The notes beneath the pieces were generated by a model. The model worked only from the letters and a program-made list of their open reading frames with translations. It was not told where the DNA came from and did no database searches. Made by a program: the position numbers and the translations under genes. Shown piece by piece: positions 1-7,414 of a stretch of 11,921 bases of DNA. The DNA comes from Firmicutes bacterium UBA4874 (lineage in GTDB: Bacteria > Bacillota > Clostridia > Caldicoprobacterales > DTU083). The stretch lies in the NCBI GenBank assembly GCA_002399435.1, contig DHDO01000096.1:436-12356 (forward strand). Direction: 5' to 3'. The first letter of the stretch is position 1, and every line of letters begins with the position of its first letter.

Positions 1-560
1 AATGTTTTCATGGCACCGGCAAGTCTTTCCGGATCCATTGCACGATAAACATCCGCCTCGTTTCCCTCCCTGAAAACCAGGGAGCAGGTCGGATGAGCAA
101 TTCCCACTTTATGCCATGGAAGGGGCAGTCTCGCCACTTCTTCCATCCGGGTAAGCAAAAGATCCGCTATTTTTTCCGGCGTATCATAACTGGAAGGACG
201 CACAAAGTCTATCATATGAAAATGGTTCAACGGAACAATAATAAAATCAAACAGATCAAAGTGCTCGGGAGATAATCCCAGTTTTGTACCACCCAGGTAT
301 TCTGTTTCACACCCAAACAAAACCCGTGGGTTTTCGCCCTTCGGCAATGGGAGGGACTGCTGGATGTGAGCAATGTTCTGAGGCCTATACCATGCGGATG
401 CCCCAGGCACAGAGTCGTCCCACAGGTGATCTGTAATACAGATGGTATGCATACCGTTTTGCCGGGCAAATCTGGTTATGTTTTCCACGGTTTGCTCCGG
501 ATCACCACTGCATGTGGACAGATGGGTATGAATATGATAATCATGGTCTATTGAAAACAT
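1..560 (-). CDS. PHP-domain metal-dependent phosphoesterase/hydrolase, 3' part missing
   Basis: The gene reads leftward from ATG at 558-560 and runs off the window, leaving 186 residues. A good ribosome binding site (AAGGAGAG) lies 5 nt before the ATG. The protein opens with the PHP motif HIHTHLSTCSGD (His9, His11, Asp20), followed by ITDH (Asp44, His45), a CETE segment around Glu85, NHFH (His113, His115) and AHP (His156). These are the usual metal ligands of the PHP superfamily, which includes histidinol-phosphate phosphatase-like enzymes. Family members are commonly about 250-290 residues, so the missing part should hold the last metal-binding motif. The substrate cannot be assigned: HisK-type phosphatase or a general phosphoesterase are both possible. 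It is divergent from the GNAT/PIG-L pair and has its own promoter. Confidence 0.85.
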   Translation of the reverse strand, partial: MFSIDHDYHIHTHLSTCSGDPEQTVENITRFARQNGMHTICITDHLWDDSVPGASAWYRPQNIAHIQQSLPLPKGENPRVLFGCETEYLGGTKLGLSPEHFDLFDFIIVPLNHFHMIDFVRPSSYDTPEKIADLLLTRMEEVARLPLPWHKVGIAHPTCSLVFREGNEADVYRAMDPERLAGAMKT

Positions 561-623
561 GGCACTCTCCTTTGAACTTTTTTTAGTCGAATCGCTTTGC
601 TGCTACGACCTGACGACTTCTTT

Positions 624-651
624 AGTATATCAGCAAAAAGAATAATGTAAA
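624..651 (-). promoter_or_regulatory. Sigma-A-like promoter of the PHP gene
   Basis: Read on the minus strand, TTTACA (646-651) and TATACT (624-629) are separated by 16 bp. They lie 64 bp upstream of the PHP start codon, which gives a leader of roughly 55-60 nt. Motifs and spacing are seen directly; promoter activity is inferred. Confidence 0.55.
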
Positions 652-671
652 GTGAGCGTAGCATAAAATCA

Positions 672-712
672 TATCGCATTAGTGAAAATTTATTACAAAA
701 AATTTATCGCAT
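672..712. repeat. Two direct copies of TATCGCAT, 33 bp apart, ahead of a promoter
   Basis: Identical 8-mers lie at 672-679 and 705-712; the second ends 1 bp before the -35 box at 714. The 33-bp period is close to three helical turns. An inverted partial copy (GCGAT, 730-734) lies inside the promoter spacer. This could be a binding site for a regulator of the GNAT/PIG-L genes, or chance in AT-rich DNA. Confidence 0.3.
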
Positions 713-713
713 A

Positions 714-742
714 TTGACATTATGTTACAGCGATGTTATACT
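714..742 (+). promoter_or_regulatory. Near-consensus sigma-A promoter of the GNAT/PIG-L genes
   Basis: TTGACA (714-719) and TATACT (737-742) are separated by exactly 17 bp. The leader to the ATG at 841 would be about 90 nt. The -35 box is a perfect consensus and the -10 box differs from consensus at one position. No hairpin or riboswitch-like fold is evident in the leader. Confidence 0.75.
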
Positions 743-840
743 AATAAAGCAGAGTATTCCATAATTAGAGGAACTGAGCATTTCATAGAGAGAGCAAAAC
801 GCAGATATGGAACGTCAAGAATAGAAAAGCGGGGGATTTC

Positions 841-1815
841 ATGGATTATGTTGCATTGACGCAGCAAACGGTACCAGTGGCATGCAGACTGTTCAACGAT
901 GCCGTACAAAACGGGGATATGCTGTACCGGCCGTTTACAGATGAGGAGTTCTCACGGTTTTTTCTTACGGAGGAAAAGGGCATTACCAAAAAAGCCATTT
1001 TGCTGGAAGATGGTACGGCGTTTGCTGCGGGATGTCAGGTGCCGGAAAGCAACAAGGCGTATCTAACCATGCTGGTGGTATCACGGGAAGTACGGCGCTT
1101 TGGCGTGGGCACCCGGCTGCTGGCGGCAATGGAACAGGAGCTGCGGGAGGCAGACGATTGCTCCCCCCGTTCCATGGAGATTTCCTTTTTTAATCCCATG
1201 AACCTGACATGGATTGTGCCGGGGACGGAGAATCACGATCACCCCAACGCGCCGGGGGTTGATATGGCCGGGTCAGGATATTATTTCTTTCAGAATCGCG
1301 GCTACCGCAACTTTGCTTATCAGAACAGCTATTATGTCGACCTGTCCAGGTACAAGACGTCTCCGGATATCCTGGCAAAGAGGCAGGGATTGCTGGAGAA
1401 GGGCATTACCATTGAAACCTTTGATGCAAAAAAGCACACCGGTATGCCGGAACTGATGGATAACCTGAACAGCGAACCCTGGCGCAGGGAGATTCTGAGG
1501 GAAATCAGCCAACCGGACGGCGGGCGTCCGATCCGGATTGTGGCAAAGGAGAATACGGTTTATGGATTCGCCGGGCCAATGGACAAACAGCCCAGCGGCA
1601 GAGGCTATTTCGCCGGTATCGGCGTGCATTCGGCATACCGTGGCATGGGAGCAGGCAAGGTGCTGTTTGACAGCCTGTGTGAAGGCCTCAGCCAGTTGGG
1701 CGCACAGTATATGACACTATTTACGGGCGAAAACAATCCGGCACGCAATATCTATGAAGCGGCCGGCTTTAAAATGGTCAGGGCCTGGGCCGATATGAAA
1801 AAGATGATTCTTTGA
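841..1815 (+). CDS. Tandem-domain GNAT family N-acetyltransferase
   Basis: The 324-residue protein contains two GNAT folds in series. The first (about residues 1-165) has acetyl-CoA-binding motif A at about 76-100, with the R-R-F-G-V-G turn at 85-90. The second (about 188-324) has motif A at about 257-283, with Y-R-G-M-G-A-G at 266-272, and motif B NPARNIYEAAGF at 299-310. Both phosphate-binding loops look intact, whereas in many tandem GNATs one half is degenerate. The start ATG at 841 follows a purine-rich AGCGGGGG stretch; no better start is visible. The stop lies 14 nt before the PIG-L start, so the two are probably co-transcribed from the promoter at 714-742. The acyl acceptor is unknown. 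Pairing with a deacetylase-fold protein suggests an amine or amino sugar, but that is inference. Confidence 0.85.
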   Translation: MDYVALTQQTVPVACRLFNDAVQNGDMLYRPFTDEEFSRFFLTEEKGITKKAILLEDGTAFAAGCQVPESNKAYLTMLVVSREVRRFGVGTRLLAAMEQELREADDCSPRSMEISFFNPMNLTWIVPGTENHDHPNAPGVDMAGSGYYFFQNRGYRNFAYQNSYYVDLSRYKTSPDILAKRQGLLEKGITIETFDAKKHTGMPELMDNLNSEPWRREILREISQPDGGRPIRIVAKENTVYGFAGPMDKQPSGRGYFAGIGVHSAYRGMGAGKVLFDSLCEGLSQLGAQYMTLFTGENNPARNIYEAAGFKMVRAWADMKKMIL

Positions 1816-1829
1816 AAGAGGGGTGGAAA

Positions 1830-2534
1830 ATGGCAGAGCAACAAAAAACAATCATGGCGATTGGAGGACATGTGGGGGATGCGGAGCTTACCAGCGGCGG
1901 AGTATTGGCGACGCTGTCCCTGAAGGGATGGAAAGTGGTAACCCTTGCGCTGACCGGCGGGGAGCGGGGAAACCCTCCTCATCTGACCGTGGCTGAATAT
2001 CGTAAACAGAAAGAGCAGGAGGCTGCGGCATTTGCCCAAATGATGGGAGGAGAAGCGGTGATACTGCCTTATGCGGACGGTGAGCTGCCCGATACGCAGG
2101 AAGTCCGCTTTGAAGTCTGTGATCAGATACGCAAATATAAACCGAAAGTACTGCTGACCCACTGGAAGAACAGCATCCATAAGGATCATGAAGCAACCTA
2201 TCGGATTGTAAAGGATGCTCAGTTTTTTGCAGGGCTGCCTTCTTTTGAGCGGGAACTTCCTGCCCATTATGCAGGAGGCCCATATTACGCTCAAAACTGG
2301 GAAGATCCCACAGAATTTGTGCCCTATGCGTATGTGGAAGTCAGTGAAGAAGGCTTCGCCCTGTGGCAGAAGGCTATTCAAACCCAGTGGTTCGCCATCC
2401 ACAGCCCCAGCTTTCATTACGCGGAATATTACAGCCATTTGATGAAATGCAACGGATATCTGGCCCGAAAACCGTATGCCGAGGCATTTGCGGTGGATGA
2501 AAATCAAAAAACGATACAGATCAGTGAATTTTAG
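1830..2534 (+). CDS. PIG-L/LmbE-type deacetylase family protein with variant active-site motif
   Basis: I chose ATG 1830 (234 residues) because GAGGGG lies 6 nt upstream. An in-frame TTG at 1812 overlaps the GNAT stop and has no ribosome binding site. PIG-L enzymes are zinc-dependent N-deacetylases acting on N-acetylglucosamine-type groups. Here the N-terminal motif is GHVGDAELTSGG (His14, Asp17), where the family norm is AHPDDE. The C-terminal zinc motif is HWKNSIHKDH (His111 to His120). The putative zinc ligands His14, Asp17 and His120 are present, but the Asp that normally serves as general base is Gly16. The 14-nt spacing to the GNAT gene suggests an operon. The gene is tail-to-tail with the histidine kinase gene, 14 bp apart, with no obvious terminator between them. 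Deacetylase activity is uncertain because of the variant motif. Confidence 0.85.
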   Translation: MAEQQKTIMAIGGHVGDAELTSGGVLATLSLKGWKVVTLALTGGERGNPPHLTVAEYRKQKEQEAAAFAQMMGGEAVILPYADGELPDTQEVRFEVCDQIRKYKPKVLLTHWKNSIHKDHEATYRIVKDAQFFAGLPSFERELPAHYAGGPYYAQNWEDPTEFVPYAYVEVSEEGFALWQKAIQTQWFAIHSPSFHYAEYYSHLMKCNGYLARKPYAEAFAVDENQKTIQISEF

Positions 2535-2548
2535 GAAATATGCGCCTT

Positions 2549-4330
2549 TTACTGGGGAATATAAGGGATCAGAATGGTTACGGAGGTTCCTTCCTCCGGC
2601 GTGGAATGAAAAGTGATCCGGGCCTGATTATCATAGTACAGCTTCAGACGGTTGATTACATTTTTGAGCCCGTAGCCTCCTGTATTCTGTCCTTCATTCG
2701 GGATTTCATCATAAGTCATCAGCCGAAAGATGGTAGCCTGATTCATTCCGATTCCATTGTCCCGGATGATAATCTGTATCATGCCTCCGACCGGCTGGAC
2801 CGAGAGAAAGATGATTCCCCTTTCTTTATCGGAATTGGCAATCCCGTGCAGAATGCTGTTTTCAACAATCGGCTGAAGCAGAAGCTTCATAATCCGATAG
2901 TCCTTCAGTTTCGGATCCACTTCCGTTTTCAGCTCGATATCCTTTAGAAACCGGAGATTCTGGAGCTCAACATAGAGACGGACATGCTCCACTTCATTGG
3001 CAATGGAAATGTAATCACTGCCATTGCTCAGACTGATTCGGTAAAACCGGGATAATTTAATGACAATATCACAGACTTCCTCCATATCATCGCGTTTTGC
3101 CGCCCAGGAGATGAGATCCAGGGTATTGTAGAGGAAATGGGGATTGATTTGCGCCTGCAGGACTTTCAGCTCCATGGCATTCAGATTCTTACCCAGTTGG
3201 TACTGTTTCTTCATGAGGGAGTTCACCTTTTTCACCATATAATTGAAGCTGGCCTGAAGCTCCCCAATTTCATCCGCACTGTCCACAATGCAGTTTACAT
3301 TGAAATTTCCGCTTTCCACTCCCCGAATCTGTTTTGCCAAAAGGTTGATTCGTTTCGCATTCTGACGTCCATACAAAAAGGACAGACAGCAGACAACGAC
3401 TCCGGCAATCAGAACCAGCAGGATGAACTGCCTTCTCAGGCCAGCCTGCACGCTTAGCAGGTCTTCCATGGAGGATATGGTGATCAGCATCCAGTTATTC
3501 CAAAGAGTTGTTCTGCCGATCACATAATCATTGTCTGTTGTAATGTAAAACGGATCCAGGTTGTGGATCATCTTTTCAGGTATTTCATGGGGAAACGGTT
3601 TCTTGTTTGCCGTATAGGAAATCAGGGGGACATACGCCCGGTTGGTAATCAGAATTTTCCCTTTCCTGCTGTAATCGGCAGTCTGCATCAGGTCCAGAAT
3701 ATCATCTTCCAGCATGTCCACGCTTATGACGCCGATAAATTCATCAAAATTATTGGGATCCCGTATGGGTACGACAGCGGAAATAAGTCTTCGCCTGTCA
3801 CTGAGAATGTAGGTGTAATCATAGGGATCCGTAAAATAGATAGCGGAATAGGATTCCCTCAGGGGTTTTGCCCAGCTTTCCTCCTGGATGCTGTCCAGGT
3901 TGTAAGTCAGGTCGTTTCGGTCACTGTACAGCAAACCGTTCTTGACATAGATCCGTATTTTGTAAATGGCATCGGAGTCCCGGAAACGGGCTGCAATAAT
4001 ATCAAGGTCATTCAAATCATCGATCTGCTCTGCAATGGGAACGGAATGCGGATCCTTCGCCAGGATTTCCGTGACATTCTTGTTCCTGGACAGATTCAGG
4101 GCGACATTGGTGATTTCTGTAATTTTGGAGTTGATGGAAGTCTCCGCCTGCTGAAGATACAATTCAGAAAGGGAAACAGACTGGCGTTTGATCATCTGAA
4201 TATTCTGATAGTGTGAAAATGTAGTCAACAGGATAACAGGCAGCATAATGATGGCAAACATGGACAGAATCAGTTTGTTTTGGTAAGGACTGTCCAGGTA
4301 AGCCCGCTTTATGGAATCCAGCCATTTCAT
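2549..4330 (-). CDS. Sensor histidine kinase, YesM/LytS type (His_kinase + HATPase)
   Basis: The 593-residue membrane sensor is laid out in the YesM order. It has a short cytoplasmic N-terminus, TM1 (about 19-40), an extracellular Cache-like sensing region (about 41-298), TM2 (about 300-320) and a HAMP linker (about 321-374). The phosphoacceptor segment QINPHFLYNTLD has the likely phosphorylated His398. The ATPase domain shows the N box around Glu490-Asn491, DNGIGM at 524-529 and GGYGLKNV at 551-558. All catalytic motifs look intact. AGGAGG precedes the ATG but at 12 nt, longer than usual. It lies downstream of the response regulator in the same direction and presumably phosphorylates it. Kinases of this type usually respond to extracellular carbohydrate through the cognate binding protein; the ligand here is inferred to be the sugar handled by the adjacent transporter. 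Confidence 0.93.
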   Translation of the reverse strand: MKWLDSIKRAYLDSPYQNKLILSMFAIIMLPVILLTTFSHYQNIQMIKRQSVSLSELYLQQAETSINSKITEITNVALNLSRNKNVTEILAKDPHSVPIAEQIDDLNDLDIIAARFRDSDAIYKIRIYVKNGLLYSDRNDLTYNLDSIQEESWAKPLRESYSAIYFTDPYDYTYILSDRRRLISAVVPIRDPNNFDEFIGVISVDMLEDDILDLMQTADYSRKGKILITNRAYVPLISYTANKKPFPHEIPEKMIHNLDPFYITTDNDYVIGRTTLWNNWMLITISSMEDLLSVQAGLRRQFILLVLIAGVVVCCLSFLYGRQNAKRINLLAKQIRGVESGNFNVNCIVDSADEIGELQASFNYMVKKVNSLMKKQYQLGKNLNAMELKVLQAQINPHFLYNTLDLISWAAKRDDMEEVCDIVIKLSRFYRISLSNGSDYISIANEVEHVRLYVELQNLRFLKDIELKTEVDPKLKDYRIMKLLLQPIVENSILHGIANSDKERGIIFLSVQPVGGMIQIIIRDNGIGMNQATIFRLMTYDEIPNEGQNTGGYGLKNVINRLKLYYDNQARITFHSTPEEGTSVTILIPYIPQ

Positions 4331-4500
4331 ACGGGTCGCTTTCCTCCTTCTTTTACATTCGGGTCCTCGGGAAAATTTAGCTGATCAACAGAAGGAAGCG
4401 CTGAAATTTCTTATCTTTCAGGATCCCCGTAGTTCAGGTATCAGTCAAAGCCCTTGTGTCGTTCAGAACCCTCTTATCAGTAAGATCCACGTATCAATAG
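4331..4500 (-). other. Long gap between the response regulator and kinase genes
   Basis: The 170 bp between the regulator stop and the kinase start contain no credible ORF. The visible structure is a small inverted repeat, CTGAAA/TTTCAG with a 9-nt loop, around 4401-4421. There are also a few short TACTGATAAG-like and GACTGATACC-like repeats. No strong terminator or second promoter is convincing. The gap is long for a YesN-YesM operon, where spacing is often short or overlapping. Confidence 0.4.
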
Positions 4501-6012
4501 TCAGAGCCTTTTATTGCGGAAGGTACTCGGTGTAACCCCAAAATATTTTGTAAATGTCCGCGTGAAGTAGTTTTGATTGCTGTACCCCATCTTTTCAGAA
4601 ATCTCCTTGATTTTCATGTTGGTCTCCGTAATCAGTTTTCTGGATTTGTTCATCTTGACCTCCAGAATAAACTGATTGATGGTTCTGCCGGTTTTGGTTT
4701 TATAAAGGTGGCAGAGATAGGTGGGGGTAATAAACACGTGATCAGCAATCTTTTGAATGCTCAGATCGTTATCGTAGTTTTCCAGAATATACTTTTCCGT
4801 ATCGAAGATAATCCGACCTTTGTTATCCAGGTTGTTAATTTGGGATAAAATCTGTTTCAGGAGGCGCATCAGATATTTTTGAATATCCGTAATCTCCAAA
4901 GCGTAGTTAATAGTCTCGGTGACGAAGGATCGCTCCATCCCTTCCTGTCCTTTCAGCTCTTGGTTCAGGCGGAAAAAAATGCTGGCCAGCTCGTCTTTGA
5001 TGGCCGGAATGTCTTCCGGACGACATTTCTTCATGTAGTCAATATAATCTTCCAGGAAGTCAATGGCGGTTGCCATATTGTTCACGCTGATCTGGTGGAA
5101 GAAACGATTCTCCAGATCCGGGGAAGGACGGAAAGGTGTCCTGCTCAGGTCTCTGTAAAAAATCTGCTTGCCATAGCCGGTCAGGAAAGAAGAATGCACT
5201 GCCATTCTGGCTTGCTGAAAGGACTCCTTCAGGGAAGCAGCGGATTCCACTGGATTGCTGATTCCCATTGTCATGTGCCGGGCAGCTCCCTGTGCCAGCC
5301 CGAAAAGTTCATTCAGTCGATGAAAGCTTTCCCTGCACTGCAGAGGATCCGAAGGGAGATTGGCATGCAGTATGAGACTGTTATTCAGAGGAGAAGCAAC
5401 ATAAAGCTTCCGGAAGGCTTCTGAAAAAATCTCTTGAAAATCCGGGAGATAGCGATTAAGCGTAATGGATTCATTCTCCAGCGAACTGTCCAGGCTCACA
5501 TTAAATTTCGCGATCACGGTAATCAGGGACTCGTTCAGGCGGATAGGAAGCCTGTTTACATCCATGCTCGGATGCCATCCTTCCTGAATGAGGTTCAAAG
5601 CCAGATTATTGTCGGGGATATTCTGCGCAGTGATATGCATCCGGCAGGCCTTTTTTGCCTTTTCCACGGCCTGTATCAGTTCCGATAATTCCAGGGGCTT
5701 GTACAAATAGTCCACTACATTCAGCTTGATTGCCTTTTTCAGGTATTCCTTATCGGAATAACCGCTTATAAAGATCACCTTGATCCCGGGATAACGGGGC
5801 TGGATTTCACTGATCAATGTAATGCCGTCCATTTTCGGCATACGGATATCGCACAGGATGATATCCGGCGAGAGATCCTCAATGAGCGGATAAGCCTCCA
5901 AACCGTTGGAAGCCTCGCCGCAAATAATGACATCAAGCCGTTCCCAGTTCACAGCAGTTTTTATTCCATATATGGTCGCAGGTTCATCTTCTATCACCAG
6001 CATTTTGTACAT
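4501..6012 (-). CDS. AraC-family response regulator, YesN type
   Basis: The 503-residue protein begins with a receiver domain: acidic pocket E8-D9-E10, phosphoacceptor Asp55 in CDIRMPKMDG, switch Ser83 and conserved Lys105 before Pro106. A middle region (about 160-290) with QARMAVHSSF and IFYRDL resembles the degenerate GGDEF-like domain of YesN regulators. The last hundred residues hold two AraC helix-turn-helices, LSIQKIADHVFITPTYLCHL and KIKEISEKMGYSNQNYFTRT. ATG 6012 was chosen because GGAGGT lies 10 nt upstream; an in-frame ATG three codons later is an alternative. It is divergent from the transporter operon and upstream of the kinase. It most likely activates the transporter promoter, and perhaps its own, when phosphorylated; that role is inferred from family and position. 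Confidence 0.93.
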   Translation of the reverse strand: MYKMLVIEDEPATIYGIKTAVNWERLDVIICGEASNGLEAYPLIEDLSPDIILCDIRMPKMDGITLISEIQPRYPGIKVIFISGYSDKEYLKKAIKLNVVDYLYKPLELSELIQAVEKAKKACRMHITAQNIPDNNLALNLIQEGWHPSMDVNRLPIRLNESLITVIAKFNVSLDSSLENESITLNRYLPDFQEIFSEAFRKLYVASPLNNSLILHANLPSDPLQCRESFHRLNELFGLAQGAARHMTMGISNPVESAASLKESFQQARMAVHSSFLTGYGKQIFYRDLSRTPFRPSPDLENRFFHQISVNNMATAIDFLEDYIDYMKKCRPEDIPAIKDELASIFFRLNQELKGQEGMERSFVTETINYALEITDIQKYLMRLLKQILSQINNLDNKGRIIFDTEKYILENYDNDLSIQKIADHVFITPTYLCHLYKTKTGRTINQFILEVKMNKSRKLITETNMKIKEISEKMGYSNQNYFTRTFTKYFGVTPSTFRNKRL

Positions 6013-6039
6013 ACATCAACCGACCTCCATGAACACACC

Positions 6040-6118
6040 TCAAACAATTCTCAGTAACCTGAGGGAATAAGCTTCCCTTCAAACAATTCTCAGTAACCTG
6101 AGGGAATAAGCTTCCCTT
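6040..6118. repeat. Exact 39-bp tandem duplication with two overlapping inverted repeats per unit
   Basis: Bases 6041-6079 and 6080-6118 are identical over all 39 positions, and the period extends one base leftward. Each unit contains CTCAG-TAAC-CTGAG (6050-6063 and 6089-6102) and AGGGAA-TAAGC-TTCCCT (6062-6078 and 6101-6117). The two inverted repeats share two bases, so they cannot both fully fold in the same RNA. The array lies between the inferred regulator promoter and the regulator ATG, inside the 5' leader of the regulator mRNA. It may act as operator DNA or as an RNA element. Confidence 0.9.
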
Positions 6119-6164
6119 TTGTTGTTATAAGAAAATGTCGAAACGGCATGAATTTACCATATTT

Positions 6165-6193
6165 ATTATAATATAAGCCACATCTTTTATCAA
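6165..6193 (-). promoter_or_regulatory. Sigma-A promoter of the regulator-kinase genes
   Basis: On the minus strand, TTGATA (6188-6193) and consensus TATAAT (6165-6170) are separated by 17 bp. Transcription would begin near 6158, giving a leader of about 146 nt that contains the 39-bp tandem repeat. Just downstream is an imperfect palindrome, ATGTCG-AAA-CGGCAT (6135-6149, one mismatch), that could be an operator. Confidence 0.7.
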
Positions 6194-6285
6194 CTTGACC
6201 GGAGGCCTGAGAAAGCAAGATAGTGTAAATAATCAAAAGAAAATATCAATACACCGTCCGGGCCATTCCAGTCTCTTAAATTATG

Positions 6286-6300
6286 TGCTAACTTTTAGCA
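6286..6300. promoter_or_regulatory. Perfect palindrome TGCTAA-CTT-TTAGCA next to the transporter -35 box
   Basis: A perfect 6-bp inverted repeat with a 3-bp centre ends one base before the -35 box at 6302. Its position suits an activator site overlapping or abutting the -35 region. The protein that binds is unknown. AraC proteins usually favour direct repeats, so a different regulator is possible. Confidence 0.45.
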
Positions 6301-6301
6301 G

Positions 6302-6330
6302 TTGAACATATATACATTTAACAATATATC
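6302..6330 (+). promoter_or_regulatory. Promoter of the sugar transporter operon
   Basis: TTGAAC (6302-6307) and TATATC (6325-6330) are separated by 17 bp. The predicted start near 6337 gives a leader of about 53 nt to the first permease. The non-consensus -10 fits a promoter that needs activation, consistent with the divergent AraC-type regulator. Confidence 0.5.
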
Positions 6331-6389
6331 AGATAAAATAATAATGCTGGTAGTTCTTCTTAGATCAAGTATGGAACAGAGGGGAAAGA

Positions 6390-7382
6390 ATGAGCAGAGA
6401 AACGAAAACGATCGAAAATGTTTCAGCTGGGGGAAGGCCGCAGCTCATGCAGCCCACGAAAAAGGAATCCTTCGGAAGATATTTTTTCAGGAACTATGAC
6501 ATGTATCTTTTGATGGTCCCGGCATTGGTGTTTGTAATACTGTTCCATCTCATACCCATGTATGGGATCACTCTTGCATTCAAGGACTATAATCTTTTTG
6601 CGGCGGACACGCCCTGGAAGTCCATCGGTGCCAGCCCGTGGGTGGGATTCAAGTATTTTATCAATGTATTTGCCCGTTCGGATTTCAAACGGGCACTGAC
6701 CAATACGCTGCTCATCAGTTTCTACAAGATCATCTTTATCTTTCCGATCCCCATTCTGTTTGCGATTTTCCTGAATGAGGTCCGCAGTGTGAAGTTTCAG
6801 AAAGGCCTGCAGCTGGTTGTCTATCTGCCACATTTTCTTTCCTGGGCGGTTGTTGCCGGTTTGTTCGTTACCTTGCTGAGTTCCACGGGGCCTGTCAATA
6901 AGATGCTGGTGGATCTGGGATTTGAGAAAGTGAAGTTTATGATGGACAACAGCGTTTTCCGAAAGGTTCTGATTTTTTCCGATGGGTGGAAGGAGATCGG
7001 ATGGAGTTCGATTATCTACTTCGCTGCCATAGCCGGACTGGATCAGGAATGCTATGAGGCCGCTGTGGTGGACGGTGCCTCCCGTTTTCAGCAGATATGG
7101 TATATTACACTCCCGGGACTGCTTCCCACTGTTGTCATGATGCTGATCATGCGGATGGGAAGTATTATGGACGCCGGGTTTGGACAGATTTTTGCCATGT
7201 ACAATCCAACGGTTTATGATTCGGCGGATATCATCGGCACCTATGTTTATCGGATGGGCCTTGGCAAGATGGATTTCAGCACCGGCACGGCGGTTGGGCT
7301 GTTCAACTCCATCATCGGACTGATTCTGGTCCTGTCTTCCAATCGATTTGCCAAAAAGGCCACCGGGAAAAGTATCTGGTAG
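6390..7382 (+). CDS. Carbohydrate ABC transporter permease 1 (LplB/YteP-like)
   Basis: This 330-residue membrane protein carries the cytoplasmic EAA loop of binding-protein-dependent sugar permeases (CYEAAVVDGASRFQQIWYIT, about 221-240), the docking site for the ATPase. A charged N-terminus of about 35 residues precedes the first membrane span (about 38-60), followed by AFKDYNLF, which is common in this subfamily. Further spans lie around 108-128, 142-163, 206-216, 245-258 and 300-317. AGAGGGG sits 7 nt upstream of the ATG. It is the first gene of the operon, and the next permease starts 32 bp after its stop. It forms the translocation channel with permease 2. No ATPase gene is in the window, so a shared MsmX-type ATPase encoded elsewhere is likely. 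Confidence 0.93.
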   Translation: MSRETKTIENVSAGGRPQLMQPTKKESFGRYFFRNYDMYLLMVPALVFVILFHLIPMYGITLAFKDYNLFAADTPWKSIGASPWVGFKYFINVFARSDFKRALTNTLLISFYKIIFIFPIPILFAIFLNEVRSVKFQKGLQLVVYLPHFLSWAVVAGLFVTLLSSTGPVNKMLVDLGFEKVKFMMDNSVFRKVLIFSDGWKEIGWSSIIYFAAIAGLDQECYEAAVVDGASRFQQIWYITLPGLLPTVVMMLIMRMGSIMDAGFGQIFAMYNPTVYDSADIIGTYVYRMGLGKMDFSTGTAVGLFNSIIGLILVLSSNRFAKKATGKSIW

Positions 7383-7414
7383 CGGACACCATCATAGAAA
7401 GGAATTGCTGATCC

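Noticed and set aside
752..840. Riboswitch in the leader of the GNAT gene
   Set aside because: The leader is only about 90 nt and shows no convincing paired stems or known aptamer motifs.
1812..1830. TTG start adding six residues to the PIG-L protein
   Set aside because: It overlaps the GNAT stop and has no ribosome binding site, whereas ATG 1830 has GAGGGG at 6 nt.
1752..2507. 251-codon minus-strand ORF opposite the PIG-L gene
   Set aside because: It is antisense to a protein with clear zinc-binding motifs; its own translation has no family features and no convincing ribosome binding site.
3563..4216. 217-codon plus-strand ORF opposite the kinase gene
   Set aside because: It lies wholly within the well-supported histidine kinase on the other strand, and its product shows no recognisable motifs.
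6040..6118. CRISPR array
   Set aside because: There are only two adjacent units with no spacer between them, and no cas genes.
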